Shown: one piece after another, positions 40,239 to 50,800 of the stretch | Layout of the letters: the number at the start of each line of letters is the position of its first letter | Position numbering within the stretch: position 1 is the stretch's first letter | NCBI RefSeq assembly: GCF_001949145.1 | Contig: NW_019091396.1 | Location: forward strand, 843,851 to 907,850 | Direction: 5' to 3' | Source of the DNA: Acanthaster planci | Lineage: Eukaryota > Echinodermata > Asteroidea > Valvatida > Acanthasteridae | Length of the DNA: 64,000 nt | Made by a program: the position numbers and the translations under genes | The notes under the pieces: model-generated | Seen by the model: only the letters and a program-made list of their open reading frames with translations | Database searches by the model: none | Told to the model about the DNA's origin: nothing

Positions 40239-41414
40239 CCGGTGTAAAAGGTCAAACTGCCCCCCCGGTAAATCTGTCCCCCCGGGGACACATTTGAGGT
40301 AAATCTGTCCCCTCTAGGTAAATCTGTTCCCATGCCCAATAATTTGTCCCTTCCCCTAGAAGTGTATCACCGTGCAACGTCACAAGTCTATCACCCAGAA
40401 CTGCATAGCACTTTTTTCAACTGTTTTCGCACAACGTTTGGACAGACACCGTGCTCTTCCTCGAAAGCTCCATAAGTCAAAATACGGCGACTGAATGAGG
40501 GGGGCTATCCTGGACGTGGGTGTCCAATGCCTAGATCAAAGGTGAGACCTCTACGCATACATGTCCCGAATAGAAACTCAATGGTAAAGTTGTGTTTTTT
40601 ACAAATTAGATCGTTATGCATGGATTCTGGGGGTATTTATTTGAGGAGATCACAGCGCAGCGTGTGCAAGCGTATTGGCATGTAGGATTCACTGCACGAT
40701 CGCAAAGCCAAGAATGGGAATCCTATTCTAGAATCTTCTTGAGGCATGGTGCTGGTGTACACACAATGAAAATAGAACGAGTCCTTGTAGAAAATAGAAA
40801 CGCTGGAGACAGTAGCCTTAATTGAAACAGCTCTTTATGAACTCCCCTTTTAATGAGTGGAATAGGCGCACGGGCCGTTGCAGCACATCACGCCCGGATC
40901 CCTTCTACCCCCCGGCTGGAAGCATACCTGACATTATGAACTGGAACTACTGGATATGGTTCGAGCGCCGAGGCACGGAATGACATGATGCCAGGGTAAA
41001 GATTTGAGCCGTCGTTTTCCTTTACAAATCAGCCGTGATACCTACACCGTGACGTGCCGACAGTCCGTGACTATAAATAATTACTGCACGTGCAAGAAGC
41101 CTGCAGAATACGGATCGTTGCCTTTTCCGATTTCTTGCTGAAATATAGCGCGATTGATTTTACATCTGATACCCCCAATTTGGACAGCTTGATGAAGGGC
41201 TAAACAATCTACATGTAATTTCATGTGGACTATATGCAACAAACTCACATGAAACTAACAATTTCTCAGCCGCAAAACGGGGGGAGGGGGTTACATGTAG
41301 GGGACAAAATAACCTGGAGGGGGACTAATTTACGAGGCTAGGGGGACACTCTTACCTAGGTAATTCTGCCCCCTGGACAGTTTTACCGGGGGACAGATTT
41401 ACAGTCTACACCGG
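40239..41414. mobile_element. 1.18-kb foldback element with GTAAATCTGTCCCC subrepeats
   Basis: The outer ends CCGGTGTA (40239) and TACACCGG (41414) are inverted. Inside the left arm GGTAAATCTGTCCCC-type units are repeated three or four times (40269-40350). The right arm (41280-41402) carries the same kind of unit inverted, as in CCGGGGGACAGATTTAC, GGGGGACACTCTTACC and GGGGGACTAATTTAC. The centre holds only short frames. This is a non-autonomous foldback-type transposon with tandem-repeat arms; the superfamily is unclear and I see no clean target duplication. Confidence 0.75.
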
Positions 41415-43399
41415 CGCGGCTTGTTGACTGGTTGAGGGCGCTGTCACTATGATATTGTCGTAAACCATCCGTTCTTTTTTTATTTGCCGATCTAGTTTAC
41501 GTAATTCGCAACCTTGTTTCAGTTGTGAAGTACAGGTTGCCACGGGTTTAACTACCGTAGCTCTGATGAGTCCTATTAAGATTATGTTTCTGTAACCGAA
41601 AACGTAAGTCTAAAAATCGGTCGGCTGTATGTTACTGGCTCATTCGATTCGCTGCACCGATGCTAAAATGAAAGCATTAAGAGCCCTTCCAAGATATATC
41701 TTGGATGCATTCTCGCTTCAACGAGGAGCGTTCTAAGTGTCTGATAGTTATCGTGTCGGGGGAATTCAAACAAACGGGACTGGAGAGTATGTTGAAGATC
41801 TCTAAGTGAGTCATCCATCTTTTCCTGCTGCAATCGACTTGCAGGTACCGATGCATGAAGATAGCGTTCGTCCCGCTGTGTTGTTGAAGAACATTACGCA
41901 CCAATGCATTGACATATACCAACTTTGCAATCACTGAGAAAACTTGAACTTCGATAGCTAGTTGGTGAAGGAAGCACTTTTTGGTATAAGCAAGCGTGAG
42001 GTACCGTCAATGAACCCAGTTTTTGGCGTTTGAGGGACCACTACAGCTTTATAACTTTTCAGGCGAAATGAGAAAAGTTGCCTTTGGCTTCAAAGTGTAA
42101 TTCTCAAGTAAAGTATAGCGAGATAAAACAATATGAAAAGGGTCTTAACATTATTTCACTACACACGTATCACCAAGATCCCGAACGTCTGTGTGGAATT
42201 AGGAAGTTGACGCCACGACACAATTTTCATTCTATCAATGATGATGTCCTGATGGCATAAACGAATAGCCGAACTTTTGAAAGTACTCAACCTCTCAAAC
42301 ACAAGTATCTCCAAATGCGCAGCATTTACGCTCTCAGGACGTCTGTATTTGACCAAACCATTGGCAAATAAATTTTCTCCTGCTTCAAATTAAGGCAGAT
42401 TTATTTTCAGGCCATGAACAAGGGCATCGGAAGGGAGAAATTAATTTTGAAAAGATCACCGTCAAATTAAAAACTCCGGCACATCAATACTGTTTATTTG
42501 TCCAGAAGTATTTGTAGGGAGAGTACGTTCGTTCAAACAATTAATAATCTTGTTAGAAAGTCTTTACATTACATTTCTAAATTATGTACGAAAGGCAATT
42601 TAGAAGAAGACCATTGGAGATAACGTCATGCATGAGCGCTACAGTAGTGTTCATGTGTATTTCAGTTTCATTTTGTTTAGTTTTACTTAAGCAGGGCTAA
42701 CAAAATGAATTCCTGTCGTTTACATTGGCGGATACGGAGGATAGTCATTCTTAAAAAAGAGGGAAGATTTTCAAGAAAACGACGGGCTGCTTTAATCCCC
42801 CTAGACCTAAAGCGTGTAAAAAGTACTGAAATTTAGATGTACCCATCATCAAGGTCATCAAGATTACGATACAGTATTAATCTTGCCCCCCAGCGGTTCT
42901 AGATCCGCCCTTGCTCAACTCAATGCACGGACAGAAATCAAGAAAGTAGAAATTACAGTGTGTCAGGTACAGGTGAACCGAATTCCACCGTGCCAAGCAC
43001 GAAACTGGACTGTTGACTCATTGGTTTGGAGAGGCAAGAGATTATTGCAAACAGACTGCTAACGGACTAAGTCTGAATGGATAGTTCGCAACACCTATGC
43101 ATGCAGTTTGTCTAAATGACGTCATGTCTGCCACCTGCTGACAAGCAGAACAACCATCTTCCAGTAATCGTTCCAGTCTCGTTTCCTTCCTGTGTCAAGT
43201 GATGTAAAATGCAGTGCAGAGAAAAGTTATGTGTAATTTTTCCCCGGACGAACTGCAAGTTTGTGACAATTCTGTGACAAAAGTGTGACGTGGTCGTCAA
43301 CGGCCCAAACAATGACTTTTTCTCAGACTTATTTGTGTGAAGCTTCATGCTACTCGTTTATGCATGGAAATGATAAGTACAGCCATTTTGAGCTAATGC
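41415..43399. other. Part of intron 4, nothing recognised
   Basis: Several acceptor-like TTTCAG sequences occur (41517, 42059, 42409), but each opens only a very short frame. No repeat or RNA gene is recognised. Confidence 0.4.
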
Positions 43400-43735
43400 A
43401 CATTTTGAACATTTAAAATTGTCCATTCTTTTCAGGACAGCGGAGGGCGTTGTTGCTGTGATGTCAGGGAAGTCACAGTTGACATTGTGATGGCTTAATT
43501 CTATTCAAATTGTGAAATCGAAATGAGCTCAATAAAACATATCTGAGAAGGGGTTGCAGATTGGTTTACTGTTATAAAGTTACAAACAAACGAAGTACAA
43601 AAGGAAAGAACACTTAGTCCTCCGAAATATGAAAATTGAAAATTGGGAAAATAAATTTCTTTTCTCGACATGACATCATAGTTTTTCTCATGAATACGAA
43701 ATACTAAGAAAACACCAATACGGCTTTTAAAATAG
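43400..43735 (+). repeat. Dispersed repeat, copy 2
   Basis: The diverged counterpart of 14930-15270, in the same orientation, sharing the GGACAGCGGAGGGCG, TTGCTGTGATGTCA, CTGAGAAGG and CATGACATCATAG blocks in order. Non-coding. Confidence 0.65.
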
Positions 43736-46700
43736 CAAAAAAAAATAATAATGCAGACCCCAAAAATATTTTAAAAGTTGCTAAATTAACAAAAGTCACT
43801 GTTTACCCTTTAATTATGAACCAATAGTAGGCAACAAGGCATGAAATTAAATGGACTGCATGTTACCACCCTCTGCATGTCGACTGATTCATGTTGCAAA
43901 ACTGTTTCACTTGACAATTGGGATTACTAATTATGTTATCTTAAATAAAATCATTTCCCGTAAAAAAATTCTGCTGTGACGTCGGTTATAATTAAACCTT
44001 TCATTTTATCAACCAAACGTCATCGTGTTGGAGGAACACAGGTGTGCTCTGTGTGGAGAGTGGAGGTATAATTAAAGATTGATGCATTTTGGCGGGAAAG
44101 TCTGATTGAATGTGATGGAGTGGACCGCACTAGACTTCCTTTCCAGCCGCTCGCAGGTGTTTTTCCAAACACGTGGTTGCGATAACAAATGATTGCAAAG
44201 GGTATTATAATGTGATGGAAAGAAATGATTAAGCTGACAAGAGCGCCTCTCACAGCAAGCCTGACACCTCAGACATATCCCCAAGTCTTTTATTCTATGA
44301 TGCGGTGTCTTGGCGGATTTCTTTCGTTTCAATTTTTTAAAGTAGCCTCTCTGGACAGTTAGACCACCTGTCTGATGTGTATTTCTTTTGATTTCAATCA
44401 CAGCCCAAACCTGTTCAGACGGCAAACTGTTAGTCATCTTGCCAAAGAGAAGCCGCTTCATTAGAATTCGCAATCTAAACATGCTTGTATAGATCCTCTG
44501 TTAAAGTACTTGATTAAACACCCCCTTCCGATAATTTCTTCTCTCTGTAGAAAGCTGGGAAAAAAATAAATTCGTTTGGAAGTTTTGGAACTGCAATCCG
44601 ATTTCTTTAGACACTCACATCTAAAGACAGTAACATATGCCACAACCAGGAAGTCCACATCTTGAAAAATTTATTACTGGGATGAAAGTACGCAATAGAG
44701 GATATTTTACCACCCGAATGAGCAAATACAACGGATACACGAATGGCACATAACTGCAGCAACTCTAAATTGGTACCAAGAAAGATTATAGCCTGGCGAC
44801 TGGCACTCTTTAAAATATACCCACAAACAACTCATAAAAGAAAACAAAAAATGTCGAAAATGAACAGCTCTTAATGTTTGGCTGTTGAGGGGTGTAGTCA
44901 TTATGATTATGATACTCTGAATAAATTATCGGCAGTGCTGCTGATGACCAGATAATGACAACTTTGAGAAGAACCAAACATGTTTAATGCAGTTTTAAAA
45001 CCCAAGTGCCGGGTTTAAAGTCGACTCATCCCATAGTTCCTGTGACCGCATGAAGCTATTTTTAGCGGAAGGCAATTCAGTTGAATTGAGAACCCCGGAA
45101 AGACCTAATCATCTCCCCATTTCCCGCCTTTTTCGGAGGATAAATAAATACGCGAGGGTGGAACGATTACCGTCGGGTCGAGTGCATAAGGAGTTATCTC
45201 ATCCGAGAAATTAACCGGGCTTAAGTGTGACAGCAGGAGTGTCTTATACTTCTAGACGCTAGAAATCTACAGGCTATGGCTGCTCGGGTATACATTGTAT
45301 AATGTGAAGAACACGGCTAGTGCCCGTGTTTTCATATACAAAATGCACAGGCATAAAAAGCCAAGCAGGAGACCAATCATAACCCCATCCAACGGTCCGA
45401 AATGACATAGCATGCACACTATCACTTACAAGAGAGAATCATGAAAACCGGCAACAAAAGTGGAGTCTGCAATATTTAGAGCGAATTTTCATGACGACTC
45501 GAGTTTTTACAGTGGAAGTACCGGTAACTTAGGTCTTGTCTACGACTGGCTAAAATACACGCACTTATGGAAGTCACTGCCTAATGGCTGTATACTGCAC
45601 CTATTCACCACAGATGGGTGTTAATTCCGACCATGCACTGGTACCACAGCCATAGAGTCAGGACACATTTCACTCGTCTTTACCACTTTTAAAGGGCGCT
45701 GGGCTTTGACGGGCATAGACTTCATGACCGTCAGTGGACAGCCGTGTTCACGGTCCTTCGACTTAAGTTGACAATATTTTACCAAAGCAATGCTAGTATT
45801 ATGTGTATTAGAATCATTTTCTCGGTTTCGATCATCATGTTACATATTAAACACGAGACAACTAACCCGTCCGTGGTACAAAATAGTGTTTTACGCGCTT
45901 GCGTAGTGCCAGCCGCGGTGATTAACAACCTGACCAATCACCGACTGAGCACCAAATCCGTGACCGCTAATCCCCTTCACAAATCAAATCTTTTGGAGGA
46001 AATATCAATATAAAAGGAAGTATCATGCAGTGTTTGTTACGAAAGAACACGGAAGTGTTGACCTGAGTGATTGTTCATTTTAAAGTTTATCAACTTCAAG
46101 TTAGAAAATAATTAATTAAACGCCAAGAACTTGGACCATTCCATTTCCCTATATATACGGGCAAGTCGCCTAGTCCTATCACCCTAAAACGGCGCTGGGA
46201 TGGGCAAACTTTAATGCCTTGCACAAATATTTGTGAATGAAATACGTCACAGCCATTAAAGACGTGTCGGTTACTATCACAGCAGTGTGGGTTACTGGCT
46301 GCCCTAATCAGTAGACGTGCATACAGAACTTCTCACCTGTGTAATTGTTCATAATGAGCTATACATTTGCCTGTCCCATCTCGGTGCCCTGTGAAGGCGG
46401 TCGGAACTATGGGCGATACGAATAAGCAAAAGCACATGCATCACTCTTGGTTTTGCTGTGCGTGCAGTAATGTGATGTCTTTTGATGGTTGACACGTGGG
46501 AAGGGCAACTTTGCCATAAAATTAAAAGAATACCTCTGAATCTTGTATTTCAGTTTGTTTTGTCGTTATTTTGTACTTGCATGTTTATTCTGCAAAAGAG
46601 TCACAATTTTAGGCTCTGGCTTATTTATTCATTTGATAGAACCCTAACCTTCTTGGAGCTCTTTATAAATTAAGGAAACACAGCATCTGGCAAATGATCA

Positions 46701-46744
46701 TAGGCCCTAATTCTTTTTTTTTTTGAAGTTGAACTCTTCACTAG
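43736..46744. other. End of intron 4, nothing recognised
   Basis: A minus frame of 136 codons (44072-44482) is rich in Lys/Arg/Cys but has no recognisable domain or splice partners. The remainder shows no repeats or genes. The final 30 bases are T-rich and lead into the exon 5 acceptor. Confidence 0.35.
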
Positions 46745-46947
46745 GGAAACTTCGTGCGGCTTCCTGATATCGGACCTGTCGACAGGGAGAAATGCAAAGG
46801 TGACAACACCGGCACCAATATTGCTCCTCAAACACTATACTGGGCGAAGACCTTAGTACGGAAACTGGAAGCGGTCAGCAGGTGCTCGGCCGAAGTAACC
46901 CCCAGGGTATACAGAAGCGACCTATCGTGGAGAGATGGTGTACGTGT
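46745..46947 (+). CDS. Exon 5: third cysteine pair and helix
   Basis: Acceptor CTCTTCACTAG (a T12 tract lies about 24 bases upstream), phase 0, joined to exon 4. It encodes residues 99-165 and two bases of codon 166: GNFVRLPDIGPVDREK, C115, then NIAPQTLYWAKTLVRKLEAV with C145, and finally VYRSDLSWRDGVR. Residues 126-145 look like an amphipathic helix. An in-frame TAG sits exactly at the acceptor, so translation requires splicing there. The best donor is GTGAGT at 46948 (phase 2); unspliced reading stops at TGA 46949-46951. An alternative donor AGG/GTATAC at 46907 would leave phase 0. Codon composition resembles exons 2-4. Confidence 0.6.
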
Positions 46948-47020
46948 GTGAGTTGATGGGGAGGGAATAGTAAGCGCTAAGGGTGGTCAAACACACTACC
47001 CGCGGTCTCAATGTACACAG

Positions 47021-47297
47021 GGCCTTTCAGCGCGTCTCAGAACACGAAAGAGGAACTTGGATGAGTGAAGATGATATGGTTATTTTGCCAGCACTGGCCA
47101 CTGGATATTGTAACCGATGTGTTTATTCTGCGGACAACTTCACGCCTTTGAGAGTCTTCCCGGCAATGACGCACAACCCAGAGAACTATCAGCAAAAACG
47201 CCCTCTACAATTTTCTTCAATGAGACCAGTACACACTCATTGGCGCATTGAGGGGGGGGGCCTTCCCTCCAAAAAAGGAGTCCAAAAGTTTGATTAA
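47021..47297 (+). CDS. Alternative terminal exon with a CxxC motif
   Basis: If the donor at 46948 is joined to CACAG ending at 47020 (a 73-base intron), the frame continues in phase as V-A-F-Q-R-V-S-E-H and runs 92 codons to a TAA. It includes TWMSEDDMVILPALATGYCN then RCVYSADN, adding two cysteines for a total of eight. The W ... D ... P ... C-x-x-C-V pattern faintly recalls the IL-17 core but lacks the other conserved cysteines. The last 20 codons run through a G/C-tract sequence also seen in local repeats, which weakens the case. It is mutually exclusive with the exon at 56683, or an alternative isoform. Confidence 0.35.
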
Positions 47298-47729
47298 AAA
47301 ATAATGAGAGAAAGATTTTCTTTGGTCTATTTCATGTTACTTCCTTCGAAAAAAGCGTGAGAAAGCCCCTCAAGGTACATCCCCATGAGAAGGCCCTGAG
47401 AAAGGCCGGATCAATGTTCACTGATCAACGTTCTTGCGGCTGACCAAGGAGAAAGTTGTTTGCCATTAGAATTCTGGGCGACTGTCAACCCAATTTGAAG
47501 GCAAAGGATTGTTTTTCGCCGCTCATTTCCTTTTCCTAATTCAACTCTCTCGCGATCTTATCTCGCTGGTGTTTAAATTCAAAGATTTTCGATTTTGCTG
47601 ATTCAATTTTAGAATTTCTTACGAAGCTTCCTGGGGCTTTTTGTTAGCGAGGAACGACGGGGAACGTCTTTCTTAAAAGGAAAATGAAATCAGTATTCTT
47701 TAAGCCTAACCTCTGAGGGGATTCGTATA

Positions 47730-47801
47730 GCCTGGGGTCAGGTAATCGGTCTAACCACGCGCTGTCACCGTGACGAGGGCATCGGGTTCAAATACCAGCC
47801 A
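47730..47801 (+). repeat. tRNA-derived SINE candidate
   Basis: A B-box-like GGGTTCAAATACC (47784-47796) sits about 40 bases after an A-box-like GGGTCAGGTAATCGG. Partial pairing for a T-arm is visible but the acceptor stem is imperfect, so it is not a functional tRNA. It may be the head of a SINE. Confidence 0.35.
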
Positions 47802-50800
47802 TCTATAGATTGGCCGTGTTGACGTTGGACTCCATGACAGCACGTTCAACCCCTGTTTTCAGGAATTGGGCCATCTCAGGACCGAATCAGAGAAGACTTC
47901 TCAGGGGGCGTTGTTTGTAAATTACCCAAGCTTTGTTTCTTATTTGGCGATGGGTTTAGATAAAATCTAAAAAAAAAACCGTGATCGAGTCTCGTCGTGC
48001 ACATCAACACAGATATTGCCACACTCAGGTGTTTGACTTATTATACCTTACAACCAGTGACATACAAAATAACCAAGATAGTCCGGCAATATTTGACAAG
48101 CATTTAAAACATCTGCCTTTTTTTCATCTGCAGTGTTTGCTCTGTCTCAAAGAGATTGTTGTAAATTGATTTCTGGACCTTCAATCAAAATTAAACTCAT
48201 ATGTCAAGCACCGCAGGAATATAGATCGGACAATGATCCATTAATACCAAGAGGTAACTCGTTGTTTGTCGACCCTCACTCTCTGGAGGATTTTTTTAAT
48301 GAGGTATGATACACTTCTTTTAAAATCCATCGATCCATTTCAAGGCACAGTATCATTCATGGACAAACCACTTTGGAACTTGGCTTTGGAGGGAATGCAA
48401 TCGCTCGTGAGAGTGATAATTCGTTATCACACTCAATTCATGCCCTTGTGAATTACTTCAAAGGTAAACAACTGCGCCAGGTTCCAACCATATTCTCTTG
48501 CACGGAAAGCCTCAAAATATTTGTACTTTTTTCCAATCTGAATGTTTGCTGTATGTGCTGGTGGTTCGGTGTTAAGCAATGCACAATACTCTGGTAAACC
48601 CAATGGAGGAGATGCAGTATCCTTCGTTTTCTGGAGCTTCCGTTCCCTGCTGCATGCCGTCTGAGGGCGTATTCATGGCGCCAGAACGCTGCGCGTGGTC
48701 CACTCTGGTCCGTAAATTTTCTGGCGAAGCTGTGATTACAAAGCCCATGCAAACGCCTGACCTGTGACAGTTTCAATCGAGCATTCCTTCCCGTGTTGAT
48801 TTACACGCTGCGGGCGCGAGGGTTTCGATTAACAGCGTTTTAATGTGGCTGGAGAAAATTATTACAAATTAACTCCCTTTTCATTGCACTTTTAAAATGG
48901 GTGACAGTTTCACGTGTATTAAAAATGACTTCTTAGTCATAAGGATGGACGGTTAAATAAACTGGCCAACACGTTTGTCAGTTCTACGAAATGTTAGGCC
49001 CACTGTTAAAACTTCGACAAATACTAGTTTTTACAGAAGGATGAATATCATTATTAGCACGTACTAACTTTGAAGATGATGATGGTGGCAGGATGGTGAT
49101 AAGCAGCAACATTGATGATCGACTAGAATGTTCAAATGTATTACATTCAAGCAAAATAAAGCGATTCTGCTCTTATTTTAAATTCAGTTTCTTAACATGA
49201 CGTCACTTGAGTCGATTGACTGTCACTCTGTGTTTTGAAATATTTGATGAGAAAATAAACCTTTCCCCAAAACATTAAGTTTCAATAACATTCTTAAGGA
49301 AGTGTTACCAATCACAGTACAACTACCATGACCACTGTCATGCAAAATGCAACCAAGCAAATTAATTCCACTGACAAACGAGATTGGAATGCTTAATCTG
49401 GATGGCCCACCAGCCGGCTCCCTGCAGAAATATAAAAGTACCTGAAGCCGAACGTGCCCACGAACAAGCACAGGCGCACATTGTGAAGGCACAGTGTTCT
49501 AAAGCGCATTGTGGCCGGAAGGCTGTTTACCAATGGAACTGACTAAATTACCTGCCTGCCAGCCATAAAAGAGCTTTAAACCATCATTGTCCTAGACATG
49601 TTTCCTGCCGTCTGAGTGGTGTGCCGTCCGTTGCCTGGGCCATCCGCTCTCCTTTTCCAACCCTCCATCATTTTTATACTTGTCAAGATCGGGAAATTGC
49701 GCCAAAAAGAAGTGATGAATTTGGCATTAACCACAACACGCTCGCACTTAACCCAAACTTTAGTGCTGTGTAAACGTCTCCCGCGTTTTTTTTTCTCGTG
49801 TCAGTGAAAGGCGAAGAGTTCAGTGACTGACTGACAACTAGCGTCTTAAACGATCCACGGACTGTGATATGCAACTTGGCCAAACGCCTACATTAAGCGT
49901 CAGTTTGTACGTTGTTAATTGTCCATTCAAGCTTTCAGCGGCTTTCGGAAATCTCTCACGCGGGAAGTTCCAGTGATAATTATGACTATATTAAAACACT
50001 GTGCATGCCGCCAACCAAACTTAAGAAACCGATATTCGATATCGTAGACACCAAAAGTAAATAACATTAGGTATTTGGCGGACAATGTAAATAAAAAAAA
50101 TACTATGGTTTCTATAACTTTAACTCCTGAGGTTCACCTTTCCTCACATTATAAACTCATATGATACACAACTTTCTGATTGGAACACTTCCACAACACG
50201 GATTTCCGCATGACATCTTATCAGTACAGGGATGTTGCTGTTAAAAAGAATTGAAATTTGATTTCATTTAATTTGCCTATAACAACTGGGCGCGGATAAA
50301 AATGCCAGCCATTTATCTTGCTATTTTCAAGGCACTGCTCTTCAAAATTCCTTTCCACTTAAAACATCTGCCCGGCTTTTTACGAAGTAATGACAGGAGC
50401 GGGTCAAAAACAAGAGCCAAATCGTCCCGGGGACTAGAATATCTTAGTTTGCGTGGTGACGTGATGAACATTTCGACAACTTCACGTCAATGTCTAATTC
50501 TGACACCAGTTCTGTTATCAACGTCAGAACACATGATGTAAATGCAAACAGTGTCCTCCCTCCCTCGGTTCACTGATGGCGATCGTCTTGCAAATTTTGG
50601 TTCTACGGTCCGCTTAATGGACATGTCGTAAGTGCTTACCCTACAGCAGGTAAATAGGAGGGCAAGGTTGGGGACTGTGAAGTGCTGCGGAAGACGGCAG
50701 GGATGTGCTCGTAGTGGATAACACACTGTGTATATTTTTTGAAGTATCGGTAGCTAGCTCAAGGTAATGCAGTCACTCTGTTTCTCACTAAGAACCTCCC

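Larger units (their letters stand above)
30417..46744 (+). other. Intron 4 (phase 0), very long
   Basis: About 16.3 kb from GTAAGG to CTCTTCACTAG. It includes an ATG-less open frame just after exon 4 (30591-30818), a minus-strand caspase-like fragment (33962-34242), a hAT-like MITE, the CCCTAA array, a TIR element at 37472-37804, the 1.18-kb foldback element and the second copy of the dispersed repeat. An unrecognised extra exon of phase 0-0 could be hidden here. Confidence 0.5.
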
